From assembly GCA_963843365.1 (NCBI GenBank), contig CAWJKG010000006.1, positions 1 to 64,000 on the forward strand: a stretch of 64,000 nt of DNA, in the 5' to 3' direction. The first letter of the stretch is position 1. The number at the start of each line of letters is the position of its first letter. Below, piece by piece: positions 27,202 to 36,086 of the stretch. The stretch is from Bog-473 sp963843365 (GTDB lineage: Bacteria > Actinomycetota > Acidimicrobiia > Acidimicrobiales > RAAP-2). A program made the translations under genes and the position numbers. The notes beneath the pieces were generated by a model that saw only the letters and a program-made list of their open reading frames with translations, had not been told where the DNA came from and ran no database searches.

Positions 27202-28405
27202 TCAGCCTGCCGATGCGGGCGGGCCCCAGACCCGCACCCAGTCGACCGAGGTCGTGGCGGGGAGCGGCGTCGAACCGGGGAGGAACTGGTTCGTCCCGAT
27301 GCCGAGGGCCTGGGTCAGGCAGATGTAGAACGGCTCGTTGAAGGGCGCCGGGTCGACGAGCGGCGAGGCGGCGCTCCAGCGGTCGACCAGACACGTCTGC
27401 CCGTCGTAGAGGAAGGTCAGCGCCTGCGGGGTCCATTGGACCGCGTACGTGTGGAACTGGCTCGGGTCAGCGATGACGCAGTGGTCGTTGGTGTCGTCGG
27501 GATCGCCGGCCGCACTGTTGTAGTGCACGAAGGGGATGGCCAGCGTCGGGTACTCACTGAAGAGCTCCGCGATGTCGATCTCCCCGGAGGCGGGCCACGG
27601 CCCATAGGTCAGCTGAGCCGGATAGAGCCAGAACGAGCTCTGCAGTCCTTGCGTGGTCGCGCTCGAGACCTTGGCCCGGACCTCGAAGAGGCCGTCGGTC
27701 TGGGCGAACCGCTGCGCGGTGGAGACCATGCCGCTCGTGTACTGCGTGAAGTAGGGCGGGTCACCGGGACAGAGGAACGACGCGACCTGCTCGGCGGTGA
27801 GATGCAGCGAGCCGTCGGAGACCGACACGTTCGCCGGGTCGTCCTCGTCACACTCCTGCCCCGAGTGATAGCCCCCGTCGGCCGTCTGCTGGACGACCCA
27901 CTTGCCGGTGTCCAACCCGGTCCCGTCGAACTCGTCGTCGAACGTGCAGGCCCACTGCTGGCCCTCGACCGTCACCGTCGGTTGCCCGCCGCAGTCGGTA
28001 TCGGCGCCGGCGGAGGGCGCTGTCCCGGACGGCGTCGCGGGCAGGGTGGTCGAGGGCGCCGGCGCGGCACCGGTGGTCGGGGTCGGCGCATGGGCGAGCA
28101 CCCGTTCCCTGGGCGGGCCGTGGTTCCGGTGGCAGCGTGGTGACGGGTGGGCTCGTGGGGTCCGTGGTGGACGGTGACGGTGACCCGCTCCCTCCGACAG
28201 GGGCGGACGTCGCGTCGGTCACGTCGCCGGTCGGTGGCGCGGTCCCGCCGGCCAGGACCGCGCTCGTGAGCACGGCGCCGCTCAGGCCGAGGAGCGCAAC
28301 CAATCCCGTCGCGATCAGTCGGGCCCGTTTCGTGGGTTGATCCGGTGGCACGGGGCCGGAAGGGGCCGTCTGCTCACTCTCACGTGACTGCTCCGGCTGC
28401 TGCAT
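27202..28405 (-). CDS. Secreted or anchored glycoside hydrolase family 16 enzyme, one frameshift
   Basis: Starts at ATG 28405 (GGAGAG upstream) and ends at 27202. Residues about 25-50 form a membrane helix or signal anchor (LIATGLVALLGLSGAVLTSA). A Ser/Thr/Pro linker follows, then a GH16 domain with CTFDDEFDGTGLDTGKWVV, the catalytic ExDxxE motif SGEIDIAELF (nucleophile and acid/base Glu) and a closing VDWVRVWGP strand. One extra base near 28105, in the linker, breaks the frame; corrected, the protein is about 400 residues. GH16 enzymes cleave beta-1,3 or beta-1,4 glucans and galactans. The target is not determined. It lies beside the secreted peptidase on the same strand, 139 bases downstream. 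Confidence 0.85.
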
Positions 28406-28736
28406 CTGGCTCTCCGCGACGTCGCTGCGTTCGTGCGACCCGCAGAAGACCTCCTGCGCGGTCACCACGGGAAACGCCACAAGGGGTGCCGTCTGGCGAT
28501 CCGGCGTGTCTTTTTGGCGCTCCGGGGCGACCTCAAGGAGGTCCACGCAGCCCGAGCTTCCGCCAGTGGCACCCCCCGTCGTACCGAGTTTCCACCCGGT
28601 AACCAGCACTGCGCTGCAACGGCGCGTGCGACATCGCACCGGCGGTACGAAACAGGGCCGCGGCGCGGCCCCGCGGCGCGCCGGCATGCCACACTGTGGG
28701 TTCCTCCGCCCGCCGTCGATGGGAGCCGTCGGACAC
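28406..28736. promoter_or_regulatory. Divergent intergenic region between GH16 gene and fabD
   Basis: This gap of about 330 bases has no supported gene. It must carry the promoters for the fatty acid operon (rightwards) and the GH16 gene (leftwards). A 17-base palindrome, gggccgcg-g-cgcggccc at 28655-28671, lies 66 bases before the fabD start and is a candidate operator. No convincing -35/-10 pair stands out. The ATG at 28719 lacks a ribosome binding site. Confidence 0.4.
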
Positions 28737-29972
28737 GTGTTGGTCTTCACCTTCCCCGGACAGGGATCGCAGCGCGCCGGAATGGGTGAACCGTGGGTCG
28801 ACCACCCCTCGTGGGAAGTCGTGGAAGAGGCGTCGGCGGCAGCGGACCGCGACCTCGCCCACCTGCTGCTGCACGCCCCCATAGAGGAGCTCACCCAGAC
28901 CGAGAACGCCCAGCTGGCGACGACCGTGCTCAGCCTGGTCGTGCTCGACGCCGTCGAACGGATCGGCTTGACCCCGGCGGCGTGCGCCGGCCACAGCCTC
29001 GGCGAATACACCGCCCTGGTCGCCAGCGGCTCGCTGGGTTTCGATGACGGCATCCATCTCGTCGTCGCCCGCGGTGAGGCAATGGCCCGCGCGGGTGAGG
29101 AAGCCCCGGGCACCATGGCCGCGCTGCTCGGCATCGCCGACGACGACGCCGAAGCCGCCTGTATGCGTGCCGAGGGAGACGTCTGGGTGGCCAACTACAA
29201 CGCGCCGGGCCAGGTCGTGATCGCCGGGACGGCGGACGCGGTGGCGCTGGCCGGCGAGTTGGCGAAGGGCCTGGGCGCCAAGCGCGTCATGCCGATCCAG
29301 GTCTCGGGCGCCTTCCACACGCCTCTGATGCAGGGGGCCCGGGCCGACCTCCGCAAGGCCCTGGCGGAGGTGACCTTCCTGACGCCCGAGGTGCGCGTCG
29401 TGGCCAACGTCGATGCGCACGTGCACGACGACCCGGCGGAATGGCCCGGCTTGCTGTCGGCCCAACTGTGCAGCCCGGTCCGCTGGCGCCAGACCCTCGA
29501 GACCTTCGCCGGGCTCGGACTGACGTCGCTCGTCGAGCTCGGCCCCGGGGGGGTGCTGAGCGGGCTGGCGAAGCGCAGCCTGCCCGAGATCCAGTCCCTG
29601 GCCGTGTCCAAGCCCGAGGACCTGGACACGCTGATGGACCAGATCGGTGCGGCCGGGACGTGGCGGGCCGAGCCGGCGCTCCACCAGGGTGAGCACCTCT
29701 ACATGTCCGAACGGGTCGTCGTCAGCCCGTCCAGCGGCATCTTCAGCCCCCAATCCTCCCTCCAGGCCCCCGGGACGGGGCTGTTGCCGGGCACCGGCGT
29801 CGGCACGGACGCGTCCTCGGCGGTGGATGTGGGCGAGCTGGTGGGGCGGGTCGGGGTCTCCGAGGTGCGGACGCCCTTCGCGGGCCAGGTCATCGGGTGG
29901 CTGGCCGCCGACGGCGAGCGGGTGCAAGAAGGCCAGCCGCTCGTCTGGCTCAGGGTGCCCGACTCCCGCTGA
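28737..29972 (+). CDS. fabD: Malonyl-CoA:ACP transacylase with C-terminal biotin-carrier-like domain lacking the lysine
   Basis: I start at GTG 28737, where the protein begins VLVFTFPGQGSQRAGMG as in FabD; ATG 28719 is possible. The transacylase part (about 1-310) has nucleophile Ser87 in AGHSLGEYTALVASG and His194 in VSGAFHTPLM. The protein runs to 411 residues, about 100 more than usual. The extension (about 322-411) reads RVVVSPSSGIFSP, a flexible Gly/Thr stretch, then SEVRTPFAGQVIGWLAADGE and RVQEGQPLVWLRV. That resembles a biotin carrier domain in which the EAMKM hairpin has been lost. It loads malonyl groups onto AcpP, encoded two genes downstream. The tail's role is unknown. Confidence 0.9.
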   Translation: MLVFTFPGQGSQRAGMGEPWVDHPSWEVVEEASAAADRDLAHLLLHAPIEELTQTENAQLATTVLSLVVLDAVERIGLTPAACAGHSLGEYTALVASGSLGFDDGIHLVVARGEAMARAGEEAPGTMAALLGIADDDAEAACMRAEGDVWVANYNAPGQVVIAGTADAVALAGELAKGLGAKRVMPIQVSGAFHTPLMQGARADLRKALAEVTFLTPEVRVVANVDAHVHDDPAEWPGLLSAQLCSPVRWRQTLETFAGLGLTSLVELGPGGVLSGLAKRSLPEIQSLAVSKPEDLDTLMDQIGAAGTWRAEPALHQGEHLYMSERVVVSPSSGIFSPQSSLQAPGTGLLPGTGVGTDASSAVDVGELVGRVGVSEVRTPFAGQVIGWLAADGERVQEGQPLVWLRVPDSR

Positions 29973-30697
29973 TGGCCGTCGTCCTCGTCACCGGTGGGAC
30001 CCGCGGCATCGGCGCGGCCTGCGTGAGATGGTTCCTGGCCAACGGGGACCAGGTCGCCACCACCTACCGCTCGGACGAGCCCCCGGCGCCGCCGGAGGGC
30101 GCCGACCCGGCGCAGTTTCTCGCCGTGCGCTGCGACGTGCGCGACAGCGCGGAGGTCGACTCCGCCTTCGCCGCCGTCGAGGAGCACTGGGGGCCCGTGC
30201 AGGTGCTGGTGGCCAACGCCGGCATCACGCTGGACTCACTGATGCTGCGGATGAGCGACCAGGCCTTCCTCGACGTCATCGACGCCAACCTGACCGGTTC
30301 GTTCCGGGTGGCCAAGCGGGCGGTGGCCAAAATGCTGCGCTTGCACACCGGGCGCGTGATCTTCGTCTCTTCCGTGGGCGCCTTCGTCGGGCTTCCCGGG
30401 CAGGCGAACTACGCCGCCTCGAAAGCCGGTCTGGTCGGTATGGCCCGGGCCATCGCCCGTGAGGTGGGCAGCCGCCAGATCACGGTGAACGTCGTGGCAC
30501 CGGGGCTGATCGACACCGACATGACCGCTGCCCTCGGACAGGACCGGGTCGCCCTGATGGCCGGGCAGGTCCCGCTCGGCCACGCCGGCAGCCCCGCCGA
30601 CGTGGCCGCCGTGGTCGGCTTCCTGGCCTCCGACGGCGCGGCGTACGTCACCGGTGCCGTGGTGCCGGTCGACGGCGGACTGGGTATGGGCCTGTAG
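29972..30697 (+). CDS. fabG: 3-Oxoacyl-ACP reductase
   Basis: The protein has 241 residues of the short-chain dehydrogenase family. The start ATG shares its A with the fabD stop (TGATG). The nucleotide-binding motif is VTGGTRGIGAA, followed by the NAG motif VLVANAGITLDSLMLRM. The catalytic Ser-Tyr-Lys set lies in VSSVGAFVGLPGQANYAASK. The ending VPVDGGLGMGL is typical of FabG. It reduces 3-oxoacyl-ACP with NADPH in the elongation cycle. The operon context (fabD, acpP, fabF) makes this assignment firm over other SDR functions. Order and overlap resemble the fabG-type genes of other actinobacterial FAS II loci. Confidence 0.93.
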   Translation: MAVVLVTGGTRGIGAACVRWFLANGDQVATTYRSDEPPAPPEGADPAQFLAVRCDVRDSAEVDSAFAAVEEHWGPVQVLVANAGITLDSLMLRMSDQAFLDVIDANLTGSFRVAKRAVAKMLRLHTGRVIFVSSVGAFVGLPGQANYAASKAGLVGMARAIAREVGSRQITVNVVAPGLIDTDMTAALGQDRVALMAGQVPLGHAGSPADVAAVVGFLASDGAAYVTGAVVPVDGGLGMGL

Positions 30698-30729
30698 CGT
30701 TCAAGAGACCGACGACAAAGGAGCAGATT

Positions 30730-30969
30730 GTGGACAGCGACGCAGCGTTCGAGAAGTTTCGCGAGTGCGCCGTGGAAGTACTGCAGGTGCCGGCGGACAA
30801 GATCACCAAGGAAGCGAAGTTCGCCGACGACCTCGACGCCGACAGCCTCGACCTGGTCGAGCTCGTCATGGCACTCGAGGAGGCGTTCGACATCACGGTC
30901 GAGGAGACCGAGCTCGAGGACATCACGACCATCGGGCAGGCCTTCGACCTGATCTCAACCAAGCTCTGA
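30730..30969 (+). CDS. acpP: Acyl carrier protein
   Basis: The protein has 79 residues from a GTG at 30730 with AAAGGAG six bases upstream. Ser39 in the DADSLDLVELV motif is the 4'-phosphopantetheine attachment site. It is strongly acidic, as expected (LEEAFDITVEETELED). It carries the growing acyl chain among FabD, FabG and FabF, all encoded beside it. Its stop shares a base with the fabF start, so the two are coupled. Confidence 0.97.
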   Translation: MDSDAAFEKFRECAVEVLQVPADKITKEAKFADDLDADSLDLVELVMALEEAFDITVEETELEDITTIGQAFDLISTKL

Positions 30970-32165
30970 TGCAGATCGGCATCGGCGCCGAGGGCCCGAT
31001 CCGAGGGCGGCGTGTCGCCGTCACCGGCCTGGGCGCGGTCACGTGCTGCGGTGTGGGCGTCGAGGCGTTGTGGGAGGGCCTGCTCCACCCGAGCGTGGTC
31101 GGCGGTGTCGTGCGCGACTACGAGCCCACCGACTGGTTCGGGCCGAAGGAGGTGCGCCAACTCGACCGCTTCGCCCAACTCTCCATGGTCTCGGCCGACC
31201 AAGCCGTGACCGCCGCCGGTGACCTCGGGGTCGACCCGGCGAAGGCGGGCGTCGTCTTCGCCACCGGTGTGGGCGGCTTCGAGACCTTGGCCGGTCAGGT
31301 CGGCGTGTACAACGAGAAGGGGCCCGACCGGGTCTCGCCACGTCTCGTGCCGATGATGATGGCCAATGCGGGCGCCGCCGGCATCTCCATGCGGCTCGGC
31401 TGGCGCGGCCCGTCCGAGGTGATCTGCACGGCCTGTGCCGCCGGCACCCACGCCATCGCCGCCGCGGCGCGTCTGGTGGCCTCGGGGCGCTGCGACGTCG
31501 CCATCGGCGGCGGCTCGGAGGCCAGCATGCACCCGGTCGCCCTGGCCGCCTTCTCGAACATGACGGCGTTGTCGACGTCGGGCCACTCGCGGCCGTTCGA
31601 CGCCCGGCGCGACGGCTTCGTGATGACCGAGGGCGCGGCCGCACTCGTCCTCGAGGACTGGGACCGGGCCGTGGCGCGCGGCGCCACGATCTACGCCGAG
31701 GTGGCCGGCGCGGCCAGCACCGCCGACGCGCACCACATCACGGCCCCCGCCCCCGACGGCGCCGGGGCCGTCGCCTGCATGGAGCTGGCCTTGGGCGACG
31801 CCGGCATCGGGCCGTCCGACGTGGGGCACATCAACGCCCACGGGACCTCGACGCCCCTCAACGACCTGGCCGAGGCCCGCGCCATCGCCAAGGTCTTCGG
31901 GGAGCCCGGGCCTCTGGTCACCTCCACCAAGGGCGTGACCGGGCACGGCCTCGCTGCGGCCGGCGCCATCGAGGCGGTGGCGGCCGTGCTGACGATCGAC
32001 CGTGCCGTCATCCCGCCGACGGCGGGCTACGCCGAGCCCGACCCCGAGATCACGATTCCGATCGTGCACGGCGAGCCGCGCCCGTGGCAGCCGGCAGCCG
32101 TGCTCTCGAATTCCTTCGGGTTCGGGGGCCACAACGGCTGCCTGGTCCTGCTGCCCCCTGGCTGA
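30969..32165 (+). CDS. fabF: Beta-ketoacyl-ACP synthase II
   Basis: The protein has 398 residues. The start ATG at 30969 overlaps the acpP stop. The Cys-His-His triad is Cys156 (CTACAAGTHA), His291 (INAHGTSTPLND) and His326 (GVTGHGLAAAG). The first strand (RRVAVTGLGAVTCCG) and the ending NSFGFGGHNGCLVLL are typical of the FabF/KasA group. It condenses malonyl-ACP with acyl-ACP for chain elongation. No fabH is in the window, so initiation must be encoded elsewhere. It is the last gene of the operon; 60 bases separate it from the next gene. Confidence 0.95.
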   Translation: MQIGIGAEGPIRGRRVAVTGLGAVTCCGVGVEALWEGLLHPSVVGGVVRDYEPTDWFGPKEVRQLDRFAQLSMVSADQAVTAAGDLGVDPAKAGVVFATGVGGFETLAGQVGVYNEKGPDRVSPRLVPMMMANAGAAGISMRLGWRGPSEVICTACAAGTHAIAAAARLVASGRCDVAIGGGSEASMHPVALAAFSNMTALSTSGHSRPFDARRDGFVMTEGAAALVLEDWDRAVARGATIYAEVAGAASTADAHHITAPAPDGAGAVACMELALGDAGIGPSDVGHINAHGTSTPLNDLAEARAIAKVFGEPGPLVTSTKGVTGHGLAAAGAIEAVAAVLTIDRAVIPPTAGYAEPDPEITIPIVHGEPRPWQPAAVLSNSFGFGGHNGCLVLLPPG

Positions 32166-32225
32166 GGCCACCCGGTAAGGTCGCACCTCCGCTGCCGCCG
32201 GAGCAGCGATTGGTGAGGTCCGTCG

Positions 32226-33443
32226 ATGGGAAGGCTGCATACCTGGGGCGCCACGGCGCGCCGCTCCCGCCGCTTCCACGTCGTGGCGGGCGTCGTGGTG
32301 ATCGCCCTGGTGGTGGCGGGCGTCGTCGTGGCCACGCGCTGCCCCGCGCCGACCCCGGTGCCGGCTCCCTCGCCCGCCCACTCCACGCGCGCGGTGGCGC
32401 TGGGCGACTCGGTGCCCTACGGCCACGGCCTGGCCAACCCCTACCTCACGCCCCAGATCGGGCTCCCCGGGACCGCGGTCTCCCAGGGTCCCTCGGCCGC
32501 GGCCTACCCGAGCGCCGTGGCGATGCACTTTGGTCTCACCATGACGGTGCGTCCGACCAACTGCCACCTCGTGGGCGACCAGTTGGCCATCAGCGGCGCC
32601 GTCGCCGACGGTGCCGACAACACGAGTCGCGACGGCCAGTGCCCCGTGCCGCCCCAGCCCGCCCGGAACCTCGGGGACGAATTGGCCGCCGCGGACCTGG
32701 CCCGGCACCCCGCCCGCCTGGTCCTGCTGCAGGACGGGGCGGACGACATCGACTTCAGCGCCTGTCTCGAGTTCCAGTTGGCCCGCGTGCTCGGCGTCGG
32801 CATCGGGCTCGGCGACTCCTGCGTCGCCAACGGCTCGGTGACGCCGAGGATCGCGACCGACCTGGCGCACGTCCGCACGAACCTGGCCCAGGGCATTGAG
32901 GCGATGGCGCCGCATGCCGCCACCATCGCCGTCCTCGACTACTACCAACCCATTCCCGCGCCGTCGCAGATCAGCGAGGGAACTGCCGTCTCGGGCTTCG
33001 ACACCAACCTCGTCTGCAGCGGGCTCAAGCCCAACGCGGGCAGCACCTACGCGGCGGCCCAGGTCGTGCTGGCGGCGCTCAACCGCGCCGTGGCCGGCGC
33101 GGTGGCCGATGCCCGTGCGCACCGGGTCAGGAACGTGGTGCTGGTGGACGTCGCGCACGCCTTCGACGGCCACGGGATCTGCACCGCCCAACCATGGGTG
33201 TACTCCGGAGAGCACGTCTCGGATACGACGCTGGCGGGGGCAGCGAACCGTCTTCTGGCCGCCAAGGCGTGCTCGGAGACCACTGCGCTGCACGGGGCGA
33301 TGACCTGCGCCGCGTTGACCGGGTCCGGGCGAGCGGCCGAGCGGGAGCTCCGGGACTACGTGTGGCGCGCCGCGCACCCCACCGCGGCGGGGCAGCGGGC
33401 CCTGGCGAGCGCGGTGGAGCGGGACCTGCGCGGACGCGTCTAG
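32226..33443 (+). CDS. Membrane-anchored SGNH/GDSL-family hydrolase
   Basis: The protein has 405 residues. One N-terminal helix (about 18-38, FHVVAGVVVIALVVAGVVVA) and a Pro/Ala linker place the enzyme outside the membrane. Block I is AVALGDSVPYGHGLANPY with the nucleophile Ser in GDS. Block III is QDGADDIDF, a variant of GxND. The last block WRAAHPTAAGQRALA supplies the His (and no nearby Asp). Cysteines at several positions suggest disulphides. It is probably an esterase or lipase acting on envelope or extracellular lipid or glycan esters. It converges with trpA, overlapping by four bases, and is unrelated to the operon on the other strand. Confidence 0.8.
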   Translation: MGRLHTWGATARRSRRFHVVAGVVVIALVVAGVVVATRCPAPTPVPAPSPAHSTRAVALGDSVPYGHGLANPYLTPQIGLPGTAVSQGPSAAAYPSAVAMHFGLTMTVRPTNCHLVGDQLAISGAVADGADNTSRDGQCPVPPQPARNLGDELAAADLARHPARLVLLQDGADDIDFSACLEFQLARVLGVGIGLGDSCVANGSVTPRIATDLAHVRTNLAQGIEAMAPHAATIAVLDYYQPIPAPSQISEGTAVSGFDTNLVCSGLKPNAGSTYAAAQVVLAALNRAVAGAVADARAHRVRNVVLVDVAHAFDGHGICTAQPWVYSGEHVSDTTLAGAANRLLAAKACSETTALHGAMTCAALTGSGRAAERELRDYVWRAAHPTAAGQRALASAVERDLRGRV

Positions 33444-34210
33444 TCGATGGCGTCGCGGAACGACCCGACGAACGCCGCCGCCCCGTCCGGTCCCTGTTCC
33501 TCGAGCAGGCGCCGCACCAAGGCCGATCCGACCACGACCCCGTCCGCCACCTCGCAGACCCGCGCCGCCTGGTCCGGCGTCGAGACGCCGACACCGACGC
33601 ACACCGGCAGGTCCGTGCAGCTGCGGATGCGCTCGACCACTTTCGTGACGTCCGATCCGAGGTCCGCCCGCTCGCCCGTCACGCCCATGCGCGCCACGGC
33701 GTAGACGAAGCCACGCGCCCGGCGGCAGATGCGCTCGACGCGGTCCGGGGGTGAGGACGGTGCCACCAGCAGGACGGTGTCGATGCCGGCGGCGTCCGCC
33801 TCGGCGGCCCATGGGCCGATCTCCTCAATCGGAAGATCGGCGATGATGGCGCCGCTGACCCCGGCGGCGGCGAGCGAGCGGGCCATGCGCTTGTGTCCGG
33901 CCCGGTAGACGAGGTTGTAGTAGGTCATCACGGCGACAGGGACCGGGGCCTCGGCGCGCGCGATGCCGTCAACGACCTGGTCGGGCACCGTGCCGCGCTG
34001 GAGTGCACGCAACGCCGCCTCCTGAATGACGGGACCATCCATCATGGGGTCGGAGAAGGGGATGCCGACCTCCACCGCGTCGGCCCCCGCCGCAATGACC
34101 GCCGCCAGTGACTGCGTCCAGTCGTCCGTCATGCCGCCCATGAGGTAGGGGATCAGGAGCTTCCGGCCGCGCTCCCGGCTGGCCCGCAGTTCCTTCTCGA
34201 GATCAGGCAT
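33440..34210 (-). CDS. trpA: Tryptophan synthase alpha chain
   Basis: The protein has 256 residues. The catalytic Glu and Asp lie in GADAVEVGIPFSDPMMDGP, and the phosphate-binding end in GVGVSTPDQAARVCEVADGV followed by VVGSALVRRL. It cleaves indole-3-glycerol phosphate and channels indole to TrpB. The ATG at 34210 overlaps the end of trpB by eight bases. It is the last gene of the his-trp supercluster. The N-terminus is complete (MPDLEKELRASRERGRK) and length is normal. Confidence 0.96.
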   Translation of the reverse strand: MPDLEKELRASRERGRKLLIPYLMGGMTDDWTQSLAAVIAAGADAVEVGIPFSDPMMDGPVIQEAALRALQRGTVPDQVVDGIARAEAPVPVAVMTYYNLVYRAGHKRMARSLAAAGVSGAIIADLPIEEIGPWAAEADAAGIDTVLLVAPSSPPDRVERICRRARGFVYAVARMGVTGERADLGSDVTKVVERIRSCTDLPVCVGVGVSTPDQAARVCEVADGVVVGSALVRRLLEEQGPDGAAAFVGSFRDAID

Positions 34211-35402
34211 CGCGGCGGCGACCGAAGATCTCGCGCACCTGGGCCACGTCCTTGTCGCCCCGACCCGACAGCGTGATCAGGACGGTGGAGCCCGTCGGCA
34301 GGGCGTCCGTGCCGGCGCTCTTGGCCACCCAGGCCACGGCGTGGGACGACTCCAGGGCGGGGATGATGCCCTCGGTGTGGCTGAGCAGGCGGAAGGCCTC
34401 GAGCACCTCGTCGTCCGTGGCCAGGGAGTACTCGGCCCGCCCGATGGCCGCCAGGTGTGCGTGCTCGGGACCCAGCCCGGGGTAGTCCAGGCCGGCCGAG
34501 ATCGACTCGGCCTCCTCGATCTGCCCCGCTTCGTCCTGCAGCAGGCGGGAATGCATTCCGTGCAGCACCCCGGGGATGCCGTTGGTCATGGCGGCACCGC
34601 CCGCCGCCTCCACGCCGACCAGCCGCGCCGAGGTGTCCACGAACCCGGCAAAGGTGCCGGCGGCGTTGGAACCGCCCCCGACGCAGGCCACCACGACGTC
34701 CGGCACGGCGCCGCCCAGCAGCTCGGCGCACTGTGCCCGCGCCTCCTCGCCCACGACGCGCTGCAGTTGGCGCACCATGTACGGGAAGGGATGGGGGCCC
34801 ATGACCGACCCGAGGCAGTAGTGCGTGGTGTCGACGGTGGCCACCCACTCGCGCATGGCCTCGTTGACCGCGTCCTTGAGGGTCCGGCTGCCGGACGTCA
34901 CCGTCCGCACCTCCGCGCCGAGGAGCTCCATGCGGAACACGTTGAGCTCCTGGCGCTGGGTGTCCACCTCGCCCATGAAGACGGTGCACTCCAACCCGAA
35001 CAGGGCCGCCGCGGTGGCGGAGGCCACCCCGTGCTGCCCCGCGCCGGTCTCGGCGATCATGCGCGCCTTGCCCATCCGCTTGGTCAGCAGGGCCTGGCCG
35101 ACCACGTTGTTGAGCTTGTGCGAGCCCGTGTGGGCCAGGTCCTCCCGCTTGAGCAGGACACGCACGCCGAGACGTTCCGACAGGCGCGTGCACTCGGTCA
35201 CCGGGGTGGGACGGCCGCCGTAGTGACGCAGCAGGCCGTCGAGCTCGTCCCGGAACGCCGGATCGGCCCAGGCGTCGTCGAACCACTTCTCGAGCTCCAG
35301 GCAGGCCGGCATCAGCGACTCGGGGACGAACCGTCCACCGAAATCGCCGAAACGCCCGTCCTCACCGGGACGGCTCATGAGGCCCTCGTCTTGGCCGCTC
35401 AC
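34203..35402 (-). CDS. trpB: Tryptophan synthase beta chain
   Basis: The protein has 399 residues from a GTG at 35402 that overlaps the trpF stop (GTGA); an ATG at 35378 is possible. The PLP lysine lies in HTGSHKLNNVVGQALL, the phosphate-binding glycine loop in CVGGGSNAAGTF, and the active-site Glu in AETGAGQHGVAS. It condenses indole with serine. The N-terminal FGDFGGRFVPESLMPA is typical of the TrpB1 type that pairs with TrpA. The frame is clean throughout. Confidence 0.97.
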   Translation of the reverse strand: MSGQDEGLMSRPGEDGRFGDFGGRFVPESLMPACLELEKWFDDAWADPAFRDELDGLLRHYGGRPTPVTECTRLSERLGVRVLLKREDLAHTGSHKLNNVVGQALLTKRMGKARMIAETGAGQHGVASATAAALFGLECTVFMGEVDTQRQELNVFRMELLGAEVRTVTSGSRTLKDAVNEAMREWVATVDTTHYCLGSVMGPHPFPYMVRQLQRVVGEEARAQCAELLGGAVPDVVVACVGGGSNAAGTFAGFVDTSARLVGVEAAGGAAMTNGIPGVLHGMHSRLLQDEAGQIEEAESISAGLDYPGLGPEHAHLAAIGRAEYSLATDDEVLEAFRLLSHTEGIIPALESSHAVAWVAKSAGTDALPTGSTVLITLSGRGDKDVAQVREIFGRRRDA

Positions 35403-36086
35403 GCGTCCCTCCAGTCGTAGGGCTCGTCAGCGTCGTCGGCGTCGCCCACCGGATGCCGGGCCGCGACCTCGGCGAAGGCCTGCCGCGCGTTGGCGATGAA
35501 GCTGCGCAGGAGCAGCGGGTCCTTGCGCCCCGGAGCGGCCTCCACCCCGCTGTCGACGTCGACGCCGCGCGGCCGCAGGTGCGTGATGGCCTGCGCCACG
35601 TTGTCCGGTCGCAGCCCCCCGCAGACGATCAGCCGCTCGTGGTTGGCCACCCCTTCGGCGAGGCGCCAGTCGAAGACCTGGCCCGAGCCCGGCGTGTCGC
35701 CGTCCACCAGCAGATAGTCCGCCCCGAAGTCTCCGAACCGTGCGATGGTGCGGTCGCCGGCCGGGAACGCCTTGATGACGGTCGGGCACGCGGGCGCGCA
35801 CCCACTTCGTCTCCTCCGCCGATTCGTGCCCGTGCAACTGCGCCGCGCCGAGCCCGGCGATGCGGACGGCCTCGACGATGCGCTGCGGGGCCTCGTCCCG
35901 GAACACCCCGACGGTCAGCACGTGCTCGGGGAGCCGCTTGGCGATATCGCCGGCCAGCTGCACCGAGACCTGCCGGGTGGACGGGGCGAAGATGAACCCG
36001 ATGGCCGTCGCACCCAGGCTGACCGACAGGAGCGCATCGGCTTCGGAGGTGATGCCGCAGATCTTGACGAACAGGTCCTCGTTCAT
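35399..36086 (-). CDS. trpF: Phosphoribosylanthranilate isomerase, one frameshift
   Basis: Starts at ATG 36086 (overlapping the trpC stop as ATGA) and ends at 35399 (overlapping trpB as GTGA). The N-terminal half shows VKICGITSEADALLSVSLG with the catalytic Cys, and IGFIFAPSTRQVS. The C-terminal half shows LIVCGGLRPDNVAQAI and GVDVDSGVEAAPGRKDP. One extra C near 35782 shifts the frame between them (WVRARVP then TVIKAFPAGD). Corrected length is about 228 residues, normal for TrpF. The intact flanking overlaps support a real, functional gene. Confidence 0.92.

Noticed and set aside
18606..28405. Prophage or integrative conjugative element at tRNA-Leu
   Set aside because: There is no integrase, no phage or conjugation gene, and the direct repeats enclose only the 1.27 kb insertion sequence.
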